From: Delphinus delphis
Lineage: Eukaryota > Chordata > Mammalia > Artiodactyla > Delphinidae
Direction of reading: 5' to 3'
NCBI RefSeq assembly: GCF_949987515.2
Contig: NC_082694.2
Span: 10,161,958 to 10,225,957 of the forward strand
Length of the DNA stretch: 64,000 nt
Positions 10,340-22,100 of the stretch are shown here, one piece after another (the first letter of the stretch is position 1; each line of letters begins with the position of its first letter). The position numbers and the translations under genes are program-made. Under the pieces are notes generated by a model. That model saw only the letters and a list, made by a program, of their open reading frames with translations, did not search any database and was not told the origin of the DNA.

Positions 10340-11285
10340 TTTTAAACACACCATTAAGAGAGTGAAAAGACAAGCCATCTAGTGGGAGAAAATATTTGCA
10401 GCACATGTAACTGACAGAGGGTTCACCTTGAGAATATATGAAGAATGCCTCCAGATGAAGAAATTTTGAAAAGGACAACTCAACAGGAAAATGGGCAACA
10501 GGCACTTTATAAAAGAAGATATCCAGGAGGACAATGCAATAGGAAAATTCGCTCCATCTCATTATAATTGGGGAAGTACAAATTGAACAATGCAATGAGA
10601 AACTAGTACACACCTCCTAGGATGGTAAACATTGAAAAGACTGACGTTCTCAAGTGTTGGCAAGGGTAGAATGAGGGGGACTGATAAATGGCTGATAGGA
10701 GGGTAAATTCATCCTACCACTTTGAAACCGTTTGGCCTTTGCTACCACAAATGGACATAACTATTTCGTGACCCGCCAGTTCGACACCTAGGTGCATTCC
10801 CAACAGAAATGCACGTGACTGGGTATGTGGGTGTGTGGCTCTGTGTGTACAAAAGGCGAGTATAACAACGTTCATGGAAGCATTATTCATAGTCAGAAAC
10901 TGGAAACAGCAAAGATATCCATCAATAGTAGAAGAGTTGAGCCTGTCTGTATTCATACAACAGAACACTGCAGAGCAATGAAGACGAACGTGCACAAACA
11001 TAACACTGACCAAAAGAAGCCAGACACGGAAGAATCCATGCTGTGCGATTCAAAAAACAGGCGAGACGCATCTATGGAAGTCCTACCTTTTGAGCAGAGG
11101 GGAGGGGTCCTGACTGGGAAGCAGCGTGAGGAGGACCCTGGGGTGCTGGTATATGCTATTTTTTGGACTTAGGTCATGGTTGCGTGGGTGTGTTCACTTG
11201 GTGAAAATTCATCAAGCTGTATTCTTACCCTGGTTCCCTTTTCTGCATGTATATTGTCCTTTAAAGTTGATTGATTTGATTTGTC
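10340..11285 (+). repeat. L1 3' end (plus)
   Basis: A second plus-strand LINE-1 3' portion. It includes gaaaatatttgcagcacatg, ggcaacaggcactttataaa, ccatcaatagtagaagagtt and acagaacactgcagagcaat. The frames are broken by many stops. Confidence 0.75.
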
Positions 11286-11309
11286 CCTAGTGTAGTGATG
11301 TTTGGTATA

Positions 11310-11715
11310 TTGCATGTCACAATGGGCTGAACTGTGTCTCCCCCGCAGATTCTTGCGTTGCAGCCCTTACCCTCAATGTGATGGTATTTGGAGATGGGGC
11401 CTTGGGAGGTAATTAGGGTTAGGTTAGGTCATGAGGGTGGGGCCCATGCCGGGATGAACATCCTTAGAAGAGAAAGAGACCACAGTGCACACACAGGCTC
11501 GCTTTCTACCGGCTCCCATCCTGTGAGTGCACAAAAGAAAGATCGAGAGAGATGGCAGCCTCCCGTGAGGCACAAGAAAAGGCCTCAGAATATAACCTAC
11601 CAGCCAGCACCTGGGTCTGGGACTGCCAGCCTTCAGAGCTGTGAGAAATAAATCTGTGGTTTAAGCACCCCCCAGCCTATGGTATTTTGTTAAGGCGGCC
11701 CAAGCCGACATATAA
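11310..11715 (+). repeat. MLT1-type LTR (ERVL-MaLR)
   Basis: It has the MLT1 order: gggctgaactgtgtctcccc, tgatggtatttggagatggg, tggggcccatgcc, cttcagagctgtgagaaata and aatctgtggtttaagc, with a terminal ttttgttaaggcggcccaag. It carries the LTR poly(A) signal. No internal retroviral genes were seen beside it. Confidence 0.75.
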
Positions 11716-11719
11716 GCGT

Positions 11720-12370
11720 ACGATAGCATCGACTAGTTTTCTGAGCTTCCTTCTGGGCTGGGCCCTGGGCTAGGCGCTGGGGTAGGGAGATAAGACTCCG
11801 TCTGTGCACTCAGGTGACTCAGGAAGAGCTGGGACTCCCCAGTGTGGTGATGAGGGTGCAGAGGAGGGGCTAAGAGACCGTGCTGCTTCCTCACTCAGCA
11901 AGGACAGCCACCCACCTAGCCCACCTCACCATGCTCCCGCCCTGCGCCCGGCGCTCCATCTGAGCCCGGAACTGCTGAGCTGTCATGGACCAGAGCGTGC
12001 TGCTTGTCATGATCTTGAAATTGGAACAGCAAAAGCCATCGACTCTGGACTGGAACAAAGGCTGTGCTGTTTTTCCTAAACGTAGTGGGCTCCGCATTGT
12101 TAGGAAGACACAGAAAGCACTTGTGCCCAGAAAAGAAACCGATTTAAAAAGGAGAACATAGCCTCTCCTCCCACCCCCTCACCCCTCCCACCCCCGTTGC
12201 ACGCAGCTTTTTCTGCATGGATTTGGTCTCATTATATCAGCGGTTTCTGATTCTTTTTATATTTTATCATCTCCATGGACTTCTGCTCACCAGAGCATTT
12301 GCTTGGTTTAGGCAAATGTTCTAGACTCAGCTTTGCACTAAGAACCTCAAATGAAAGTGTTTTTAAAAAG
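11720..12370. other. Unassigned DNA
   Basis: A piece at about 11745-11810 (tgggctaggcgctggggtag) belongs to the same unnamed old repeat seen at 24370-25180. The rest shows nothing I can name. Confidence 0.4.
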
Positions 12371-12376
12371 AGTAGC

Positions 12377-12578
12377 GGGCTTCCCTGGTGGCGCAGTGGT
12401 TGAGAGTCCGCCTGTCGGTGCAGGGGACATGGGTTCGTGCCCCGGTCCGGGACGATCCCACATGCTGCGGAGTGGCTGGGCCCGTGAGCCGTGGGCGCTG
12501 AGCCTGCGCGTCCGGAGCCTGTGCTCCGCAACGGGAGAGGCCACAACAGTGAGAGGCCTGCGTACCGCAAAAAAAAAA
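12377..12578 (+). repeat. CHR SINE, short cetacean-type, with TSD
   Basis: It starts gggcttccctggtggcgcag and ends in a pure A tail. The duplication aaaagagtagc occurs at 12366-12376 and 12579-12589. It has few mutations relative to the copies at 13542 and 23064, so it is comparatively young. Confidence 0.95.
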
Positions 12579-12829
12579 AAAAGAGTAGCTGTAATTGCCC
12601 CCAAAATTCCCAGAAGGCATTATCATTCACATAGAATATTTCTGGAAGATTTTAGTGATACATTTTATTCTTTGGTTTTCTTTTCCTTCTTGCTTCTTGA
12701 TCAGCATCTACAATGTGAACAGCTTTGACCGTGTTTCCCAGCTTCCTGTTACTGAAGTCCTCTGCCCTCTCAGAATCTTCAACTTCATCGACAGCAGTGA
12801 CCTTTAGTTTTACTCTCCTTGTACTTACT

Positions 12830-13430
12830 TTCTTTTAAAAACAGTTTTACTGAGATAAAGTTCACATACCACACAACTCACCCATTTAAAGAGTATAGTT
12901 CATAGAGCTGTGCAACCATCGCCAAAGTCAATCTTAGACGTTTTCGTCACCCCAGAAGAAACCCAGCATCCCTGAGTTCTCACCCCACCTTACCTCCTCT
13001 CTCCCAGCCCTAAGCAACTAGGAATCTGCTTTGTGTCTCTATGACTTGCCTATTCTGGACACTTCGTATAAATGGAACCCACAACATGTGCTCCTATGAG
13101 TCTGGCTTCTTTGCTTGCTGTGGTGTTTTTGAGGTCCATCCACGTCATAGCGCGTCTCAATACTTCGTTCCTTTTCATGGCCAACAATATCCATGATATG
13201 GACATAGCACATTTTGTTGATCCACTCAATGACTGATGGGCACTTCAGTTGTTTCCACTTTTTGGCTGTTGTGAATAATGCTGCTGTGGACATCCGTGTG
13301 CAAGATGTTGTGTGGACACATGTTTTCATTTCTCTCGTGTACATACCTAGGGATGCTTTTGTTGGGTCATGTGGTACCTCTGTGTTTAATCATTTGAGGA
13401 ACTTCCAGGCTCTTTTCCAAAGCCCTTTTC
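12830..13430 (-). repeat. L1 3' end, minus
   Basis: It reads tactgagataaagttcacat, gcaaccatcgccaaagtcaa, ttctggacacttcgtataaa and ggctgttgtgaataatgctg, the reverse complement of a LINE-1 3' region. The 101-codon minus frame at 13039-13344 is the usual translation of this part and is not a host gene. Confidence 0.85.
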
Positions 13431-13541
13431 CGTGTATTATCAGTAAGCAAAGGGAATATTTTATTGCTTTTTGACTTCTGCAGAATTTTGAAATTTTACT
13501 CCTGACCAACTTTGCAGTTTGTCTGTTAAAATGCTTCCATG

Positions 13542-13768
13542 GGGGCTTCCCTGGTGGCGCAGTGATTGAGAGTCCGCCTGCCGATGCAGGGGACACGGGT
13601 TCCTGCCCCGGTCCGGGAAGATCCCACATGCCGCGGAGCGGCTAGGCCCATGAGCCATGGCCGCTGAGCCTGCGCGTCTGGAGCCTGTGCTCCGCAACGG
13701 GAGAGGCCACAACAGTGAGAGGCCCGTGTACCGCAAAATAATAATAAAAATAAATTAAAAAAATAAAT
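13542..13768 (+). repeat. CHR SINE, short cetacean-type, with perfect TSD
   Basis: It starts ggggcttccctggtggcgca and carries the full tRNA-like head, the ccggagcctgtgctccgc-like body and an (AAT/AAAT)n tail. The 14-base duplication aaaatgcttccatg flanks it exactly (13528-13541 and 13769-13782). A perfect duplication points to a fairly recent insertion. Confidence 0.97.
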
Positions 13769-14282
13769 AAAATGCTTCCATGAAAAAGCTGGAGGTGTCA
13801 TCAGCATGCTTAGACCTTTGCCCCACATATGTCTCATCCTCTGTGAGCACTGCTGGGGGGATCCGGGTCTTAGTCCCCAGTTTTCTCAGGAATGGAGACA
13901 TTTTCCACTAGGTGCATTATTACTTATGGACCAAACAGCTTTTCAGATATTCTGGCTATAAGAGCAATTTTTTTTTTTTTTTTTTTTGCTGGTGTTTACC
14001 TGTCATCTCACATATTAAACCATTGAGAGTTCAGATAGAAGATTGCTCACAGTTTTTGTTTGCCTGAGCTGATGTCTGGGCTGTCCACTGTGATCATGCT
14101 GATGTCATGGCCATATTGGCAGTAAAATGATGTCTGAATCAAGAACATGGGAAAGACCTGGGACTTTCAGTATCATCCTTTCTGATACACATCAAGAATT
14201 GTCAGCATTTTTAGAGGCCTCTACTCCCAGCCTCCACCTTGCACAGAGCTCAAAGGCATGTAATAATGTGCTGCCAAAGGCA

Positions 14283-14665
14283 CGTAAATTGTGATCCCCT
14301 AAAATTCATATGTTGAAGTCCTAACCCCCAGCACCTTACAATGTGACTGTATTTGGAGATAAGGTCTTTAAAGAGGTCATTAAGGTTAAATGAGGTCATT
14401 GAGAGTGGGCCCTAATCCAATATGACTGGGGTCCTTAGAAGAAGAGGAGCTTAGGACACAGGCATACAGAAGAGAAACTGTGTGGATGACACAGGGAGGA
14501 GAGAGCCATGTGCAAGCCAAGGAGACAGGTTCAGAAGAAACCAACCCTGCAGACACCTTGATCTTTGACATCCAGCCTCACAGAATTGTGAAATAAATGT
14601 CTGTTGTTTGAGCCGCCCAGTCTGTGCTACTTTTTACAGCAGCCCAAGCTGACTAATACATGCAC
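14283..14665 (+). repeat. MLT1-type LTR (ERVL-MaLR)
   Basis: The LTR order is very clear: cctaaaattcatatgttgaa, gactgtatttggagataagg, gagtgggccctaatccaata, gaattgtgaaataaatgtct and the end agcccaagctgactaataca. It is better preserved than the copy at 11310. No retroviral coding region adjoins it. Confidence 0.85.
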
Positions 14666-15194
14666 CTTGATGCTCCTTCACCCTGACACCCTGCCTGCTC
14701 TCTTGTCCTGCGGGCCTGATGGACAACTGCTCTCCTACTTCCCAGACCGTATCCTCTGCTTGGCTCATCCTGAAGCCTCCATTCTGGCTCCCTTTCCACT
14801 GGGCCCCACCCTCGTCCTTCTTGTTTCCCCAGGGCCAAAGGGGCCTCCTAGGTAGAAGGCACACCATGGCCCAAGCATCACCCCACAGCGAGAGGAAAAA
14901 ATGCCACCGGGGGGCTGCTATCAAGACTTGAACGCCCACTGCTCCCACTTCTCCTTTATAAGGGGAAGTTCAGTGATTTCTTAGCACTTGCCAGGGTTCC
15001 CATTGAGGGCAGAACTGGGAGGGCCAACAGTGGACACCTTATATACAGAGATGGCTTAGATTATCCCAGAAGCATTTTCATTTCATTTAACAGAATTTGT
15101 ATGTTGTGTTTTCCTCCAGATGATTTCTAATGTGGAAATAATTTTATATGTTGAAAAGTCTCAATATTTGCTAAGTGGAAGCTGGTGTTATTTG

Positions 15195-15345
15195 TTAAGT
15201 TAGGTTTATGGAGGTATAACTTACATCCAGTAAAATTTACCCTTTCTAGATGTGCAGGTCCATGAGCTTTGACAATCGTATGTAGTTTTTGAGGAACCAC
15301 CACCACAGTCACGATAGAGAATGCTTTCATCACCTTCTAAAGATG
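15195..15345 (-). repeat. L1 3' fragment, minus
   Basis: Passages ttatggaggtataacttaca and ttttgaggaaccaccaccac are LINE-1 3' sequence read backwards. Confidence 0.65.
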
Positions 15346-15761
15346 CCTCATGTGTGAACCTTTGCCCAGCAATGGCTTCTGAGCAGAGGAGGTTACACGA
15401 TTGAGTTGATGCTTAGGAAGGTTGAATCAGAAGCAATTTTCAAGAAGGACTGGGAGGAAGAGTGATTATTTTTTAAGGCAGAAAAACTAGAAAAAAAATC
15501 CCACTGGCAAGTGGGAGGATGGGCAATCCTGGGCAACACCTCCTGAAGGCCCAAAGGAGGGCAGGATGTCAGAACCAGGACAGGATGATTTTTAGTGCCA
15601 TCCTTATCTCAGTGGTCCCCTTAAGGCTTCTGATGCTGCCCTCCAGTGCTTAGATAGGCACAAATTTAGAACATTTTATTATTTAAACAATTTTGCAAAA
15701 AATTACAGCCGTAACTCCTTCACTTAATATGGTTATTTCATATTTCTGTAATTTTTTTCTT

Positions 15762-16112
15762 TTTTTATGTTTTTTTTAAAATTTATTTTTAGCTGCATTG
15801 GGTCTTCATTGCTGCATGCTGGCTTTCTCTAGTTGCAGCAAGTGGGGGCTACTCTTCTTTGCGGTGTGCAGGCTTCTCATTGCAGTGGCTTCTCTTGTTG
15901 CAGAGCACGGGCTCTAGGCTTACGGGCTTCAGTAGTTGTGGCACGTGGGCTCAGTATTTGTGGCTCGCGGGCTCTAGAGCGCAGGCTCAGTAGTTGTGGC
16001 GCGTGGGCTTGGTCACTCTGTAGCATGTGGGATCTTCCCAGACCAGGGCTCAAACCCGTGTCCCCTGCATTGGCAGGGGGATTCTTAACCACTGCGCCAC
16101 CAGGGAAGTTCT
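15762..16112 (-). repeat. CHR SINE, long form, minus
   Basis: On the plus strand it runs from (T/A)-rich sequence through agctgcattgggtcttcatt to accactgcgccaccagggaa. It contains the repeated agtagttgtggc modules of the long CHR form. Confidence 0.92.
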
Positions 16113-16204
16113 GTTTTTTTTCTTTTTAATTCATGACTTCTACCAAGTTGTGTTGACCTCTACTTACTTGACATTATTTTGCATACACTTTTCCCCCATG
16201 TATA

Positions 16205-18725
16205 ATTTATATATTTATTTATCTTTTATTGTGGTAAAATATACATAAGACTTACCATTTGAACCCTTTTAAAGTGTATAATACAGTGGCATTTGGTACA
16301 TTCACGGTGTTGTGCAAGTGTTAGCGCTGTCTAGTTCTAGAGCATTTTCATGATCCAAAGAGGAAAGCTTACGCATTAAGTAGTCACTCCTCATTCCTCC
16401 TCCCCTCCCCCCCACCTCCCACAGCACCTGGCAACCACTAGTCTACTTTCTGTCTCTGTGGATTTGCTTACTCTGGGCATTTCATATATAGAGAATCATA
16501 TATATGATTCTTTGACGTCTGTCTTCTTTCACTTAGCATAACGTTTCTGAGGTTTATCCATTGTCATAGCGTGTATCAGTGCTTCATTCCTTGTTGTGGC
16601 TCAATAATATTCCATTGTGTGGATATACCACATTTCGTTTATCCGTTCAGTAGCTGATAGGCATTTGCATTATTTCCACCTTTCGGCTATGTGAAGAGTG
16701 CTACTGGGAACATTCACAGGCAAGGATTTGTCTGAGAACCTGTTTTCACTTCTTTTGGGTATATACTTAGGAGTGGAATTCCTGCGTCATTTGGTAATTC
16801 ATATGGTAATTCTATCGTTAACTAACTGAGGAACTGCCAACCTGTCTTCCACAGTGGCTGTACCACTTTTTACATTCACAACAGCAATGTATGAGGGTTC
16901 CAATTTCTGCAGTCCTCACCAACACTAGTTATTTTTTGTTTTTGGTGATAGACATCCTGGTGGGTGTGAAGTAGCATTTCATTGTGTTTTTGATGCACAC
17001 TTCCCTAATAAAGTGACTGTCAGCATTGAGCATCTTCTCATGTGCTGGTTGGCCCTCTGTGTATCCTCTTTTGAAAATGCCTATTCAAGTCTTTTGCTTA
17101 TTTTTTCATTGGATTTTTTACCTTTTTGTTGCTAAGTTGTAAGAGTTCTTTATATATTCTGGATCCTAGACCCTAATCAAATAAATGATTTGCAAATATT
17201 TTGTCACATTCTGTAGGTTGTCCTTTTATTTTCTTGACAATATCCTTTGAAGTGCAAACTTTTAAATTTGGATGAAATCCTATTTATGTAGTTTTTCTTT
17301 TGTTGCCTATGCTGTTGATGTCTTATCTTAAGAAACCATTGCCAAATCTGAAGCCATGAAGACTTACCCCTATGTTTTCCTCTGAGTCATATGGTTTTAG
17401 TGCTTCTGTTTAGGTTGTTCATCTATTTTGAATTAATTATTGTGTACAGTGTCTGGTGAGACAAGGGTCCAGTGTCATTCTTTTGAATGTGGATGTCCAG
17501 TTGCCTAGCACCATTTGTTGAAAAGACTCTTCTTTCTCCATTGAATGTTCTTGGCATCTTTATTGAAAATCAGTTGCCCATAGATGTATGTGTTTATTTC
17601 TGGAGCTCAGTTCTACTCCTTTGGTGTATATATATATAGATACATATAGTTAAAGAGTTTGTTTTACTTCTATGTATTTGTGAAATTTCTTCTGTCATTT
17701 ATTTCTAGTTTCTATTGTGAGAGGGAAAGATACTTTATATGAATTCAGTATTTTAAAATGGATTGAGACTTGTTTTCTGGCCTAACAGATAATTTATCCT
17801 GAAGAAATTCTACGTGTATTTGCAAAGAAGGCACATTGTGCTGTTGCAGGGTGAAGGGTTCTGTGTCCGTCTGGTTATGTTTAGTTGGTTTATAGTGTTG
17901 CTCAAGTCCTCTGTTTTCGTTTGATCTTCCATATAATTTCATTGTTGAAAGTAGGATATTGAAGCCTTCAGCGATTATTTTATAATTATTTCTCCCTTCG
18001 GCTCTGTCATTTTGCATCACATAGTTTGGAGCTCTGTTTTTAGGTGCATATATGTTTATAATTGTTATATGTTCTCGATGACTGACCCTTATATCAATGG
18101 ATAATGGCTTGCTTTGTCTCCTAGCAATTTTTGACTTAACATCTATTTTTTCTGATGCTAATATAGCCACCCCAGGTCTCTTTGGGTTTCTATTTACATG
18201 GAGTATCTTTTCCGTCCTTTCACTTTCAGTCTATTTGTATCATTAGATGTAAAGTGAATCTCTTGTAGATAGCATATAGTTGGATCATGTTTTTTTAGTC
18301 CATTTTGCCAGTATCTGCCTTTTGATTTGAGAATTTACTCCATTTATGTTTAAACTAATTACTGATAAGGAAGAATTTCTGCCACTTTACTGTTTGTTTC
18401 TTATACATCTTACGTCTTTTTTTGTTTCTCAGTTCATCCATTACTGCCTTCTTTTGTGTTTAACTGATTTTCTTTGTAGTGTGTGATTTTGATTCCCTCC
18501 TCATTTCCTTTTCTATATATTTTGAAGTTATTTTGTTAGTAGTGACACTGGAGATTATAATTTATATCTTAAATTTATTACAGACCTGTTTGAATTAGTA
18601 CCAACCTAGCTTCAATAGTATACAAAAACTCTGCTCCTATACAACTCCATCCCTCCTCTTTATGTTTTTATTGGTACATCTTTAAACATTGTGTGTTTAT
18701 TAACATATGTGTATGATATTTCTTT
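16205..18725 (-). repeat. LINE-1, minus strand, 3' UTR and part of ORF2
   Basis: From about 16205 it carries the L1 3' region read backwards (caataatattccattgtgtg, ctgtaccactttttacattc). Further up it reads as ORF2: the minus frame at 17745-18170 includes INIYAPKNRAPNYV and a degraded FNILLSTM. These fit the ORF2 endonuclease domain. Stops and frame changes show it is dead. Confidence 0.88.
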
Positions 18726-18744
18726 TTTAAGTGTTTTTCTTTTT

Positions 18745-18875
18745 TTACAATTGTATTAAGATATAATTGACATATACCATTTTATAAGTCTAAAGTGTAC
18801 AGCATAACGATTTGACTTATGTACATCATGAAATGATTACCACAATAGGTTTGTATAATATTGTTTTATGCAATA
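18745..18875 (-). repeat. Second L1 3' fragment, minus
   Basis: A new 3' start (attgtattaagatataattg, acatataccattttataag) follows the first L1 block, so this is a separate insertion ending just 240 bases before the first assembled FAM178B exon. Confidence 0.7.
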
Positions 18876-19114
18876 TTTCATACAGTTTTAAAAACTGTTG
18901 ATGTCTTTACACTTGCCCATCATGTCCTTGAAATGAGAGGTCAGATCAAGCCTCCTTCACCTCAGCAACTTGATCTTTGTGGTACGTGTGCTGAGTCCTT
19001 GGGGTGGAGCTGGAGGGGGAGTTCCTTCCTGGGCACCCAGGGGCCCAGGACCTCCTCTAGAGCACTTAGCTCTCTTCTGGAGGCTCGCCTCACCTGACAG
19101 GTGGTTCCTTCCAG

Positions 19115-19184
19115 GATAAAACGCCCAGTGGTGTGCAGATGGCCGGGCCCGAGAAGGCTGTGCTAGCCAGTCCTTGGAGAGAAG
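19115..19184 (+). CDS. FAM178B: FAM178B exon (assembled exon 1)
   Basis: This is a 70-base exon between the acceptor ttccttccag and the donor gaag|gtaggt. It reads in phase 0 at its 5' end and leaves one base for the next exon. It encodes residues 1-23 of the partial product, starting [14 protein letters not shown]. An in-frame ATG at 19139-19141 has G at +4 but C at -3, so it is only a moderate start context. If this ATG is used, the upstream part of the exon is 5' UTR and the first exon could lie in the CpG-rich block near 5.5 kb. If not, more coding exons lie upstream. The match to the next exon by phase, and the lack of a stop, support it. I have no remembered homologue for these residues, so it is less certain than later exons. 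Confidence 0.6.
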
Positions 19185-22100
19185 GTAGGTGTCGCTCCCC
19201 TGTGCAGGTAGAGCCTTTCTGACGTTTGGGGCCACGAGGGAGTGGAAAACGCACAGTTGAGGGACTCCACTTGCATGCTGCCCACAGCAATCCCAAGCCA
19301 CCCCTCTCCTCAGCCAGTGTGGTGCTGTGGCTGGGATGGTGGCAGGCAGGTGGGGACACTGCAGGGCTCTGTCCCGTCCACAGGGGTTCAGGCAGCCGCC
19401 GCCAGGCCCATCCTCTTGCCCGACCTGAAGAGCAGCTGCCTCGACCACCCCGTGCACCAGGGGTTCCTGCACCCCACGCGGCGCCTTTGCAGCCCCTCCT
19501 CTGCTCCAGCTCCCAAGTCGCCGAAGAAGCCCAAGATGCAGGCCGATGGTGACATGTTCCCCAGCGACTGGAGCCCACCGCCCGTGGAGTTCCTGAAGCC
19601 AAGGGCCCCGCTCACTGACAGCGGGGCCCCAGCCCAGAGGCAGGCAGGCACGGCGGGGCCTCGGGGCCTGAGAAGACTGGCTCACCAGCTGCCCAAGGAG
19701 TCAAAGCAGGAGTCCCAGGACCCAGACCCCGTGGGGGGTCTGGCCTCACTGGAGGAGCCGTTCTGGAGCACGGCAGGCACCAGCCCAAAGACTGCAGCGC
19801 CATGGGTGGACGCCCGCACCTCAGTAAGCCAGGAACTGCCCCTTGGCCTCCTCTCCTTGCCGCCCCTCTTCATCCACCTCTCCTTAGTCACCCCCAAGCC
19901 ACCCCTTTTTGGCCATCCTCCTCAGCCACGCCCCAACTGCCCTCCTTCGGCCACCTCGCCTTGACTGTCCCTCCTTGGCCACACACAGCCCGCCACCTCT
20001 CCCCAGCCCCTGGGCCCTCGTGCCTGGGAGCTTGGGCCCCCAAGGCTGGACTGCATCTCTCCCTTTATTTCTGCTCCTAACTCCTGCTAATAAAAATGCC
20101 TGGGGTGGTGCCGTATTTGATGCCGCCCCTGTGTGGGTCCCATCAAGGCTTTTGCAGCTGTGGTTGGGATCATGGGTCTAGGCGAGGTCAGGCACAAAGC
20201 CTCAGGCTAACTGTGGTCCAGCGACCTGGGATTCCGAAGTGGAAACTTCAGTGATGAACTTTAAGCCGGGAATAAACTGTGGTTGCTGGGAAGATTGTGG
20301 GGACGTTTGAGTGCCCATAGATCCAGGAAATTTATTCTAAGAATAGGATTTATTTGTTTGTAATAGCTCAAGATTGCCAATAACCAAAATGCCAATCACT
20401 AGGGAACTAATAAATTATGTTCTAATCATAAATCAGAATACCATGGAACTGGTTTTTTTTTAAAACAAACAAACAAACAAACAAAAAACTATCCCTTTAG
20501 TATTGATATGGAATGACCCTGAAGACATATTGTTAACTGAAAATCAGCAAAGTGCAGAATAGGAGGTGTAGCGTGCTACCACCTGTGTTGAAGGAGAGAG
20601 TCTATGATGTATTACTGTGTGCTTGTCTGTGCGTACAGTGTCTCAGCACAGCCAGCAGTAAACACCTGTGCTCACCTATGGGGAGGGACCTGGGCGGCTG
20701 GGGATGGAGGTGAGCGATTGAATGTATTGCCTGTTCAGAAAAGTAAACAAAATAAGTAAAGGGCTTCACGGAGCTTCAGTTTTATTCTTTTTCCCTCTGT
20801 CTCTGTCTTCCTCTTTCTTGCCCATTCCCATGTGGCTTCTCCAGATTGCCTCTGGGGAGTCCGGGTGCTACGTCAACAGCTTGGATTACTTACTGCAGGA
20901 GAAGAGGTGAGTGGGGAGGGTCCATCATGGGGGTCTTCATTTCTGTGGGGTTGGCAGTAATTTCATGGGTTTGTCCTCAGAGACTCAGAGCAAATTCCTC
21001 TCAGGATAAAGCAGCCTACCCCCGCCCTCAGCATGCCTCCTGAGTGCCCTGTGTGCCCTGGTGAATAACGAGTGTGCAGAACAGTAGCGGGTCAAAGGGC
21101 AGCACCTCTGAGGCAGAGAGCCCCAGACCCTCACCACGCACAGAGCCCTCGTTCCGGTTCTGTCCCCACCTCGGCGCTATTCTGCCCAGTTCATGCTGGT
21201 TTAGGGCTTGCTCAGCTCCCACCGAGCGAAGCGGAAGAAGCACACTGCTTTGATACCGAGGCACACAGCCTGACGATCGACTCGACGGTGACGGAGGTGG
21301 AGTGGGAGGGGCGGGGGGTAAGGTGCCAGCTTTTTCCTGCGCCCTGCCCCGCGCCGCCACCCGAACACGCTTTGGTCGTTATTCCGTAGCGCTTGGTCTA
21401 GTTCACCTGCCCTCCCCCTGGGATTATGGTGAGCATGTCTCACGTGGAAGTTGGCTTCTAAAGGCAAAAGTCACATCCCATCAGAACTGGAAATCCCTTA
21501 GGGCGGCGGAGGTGGGGATGGAAACCAACCCCGGTGCTCTTTCTTTACTGGAAAGCAAGTGCTATGGTTGGCTTGCCCTGAGGGCCCATTTGGTGGTGAA
21601 GACACTAGAATCCTGCTCCTCCATTGGCCGCGAGGACTGGGGCGGCTGGGACGCAGTGGACTTCACCCCTGGGCTTGCGCTTTGATGCACGGGAGCACGT
21701 TGCCCGCAGGCTTATTCTTCTGGTGTTCTCATCCCTTCTCCGGTGTTGTTTTTGCTCATTGTATGCACACTCACTTTGCGGAAGTTAAGAGGCGGTGCTG
21801 TTGTCTGATGCTTGGGTTCTTGTCGGAATGACATCTCACTGGTCTCTGTTTTTCCCAATTCCCAGCCCATGTTGTTGCCCGCAAGAGGGGGTTAAATACA
21901 CGTGTGGGATGAATGATTGTTTTCTCTCCTGTGTCTACTCCTGACCCCACCCCAGAGTCACCTTCCTCCTCTGGGCTCTTAATAGCCCATGACTTTTGTT
22001 GTTTAACTCCTTTACCTGAGTATATTTTTTCCTAACCAGAGGGTAAGTTAGGGAAGGGGCCGTGTCTGTACGTTTGCACGGTAGCCAGCTGTAAATATAT

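Noticed and set aside
11310..14665. Pair of MLT1 LTRs as a possible provirus
   Set aside because: The two LTRs are 3 kb apart, differ strongly, and have L1 and SINE sequence between them with no gag, pol or env. They are independent solitary LTRs.
17745..18170. Minus-strand frame resembling an endonuclease
   Set aside because: It is the degraded LINE-1 ORF2 endonuclease, part of a dead transposon and not a host gene.
18957..19685. 242-codon minus-strand frame over exons 1-2
   Set aside because: It is a shadow of the coding exons on the other strand and has no recognisable domain.
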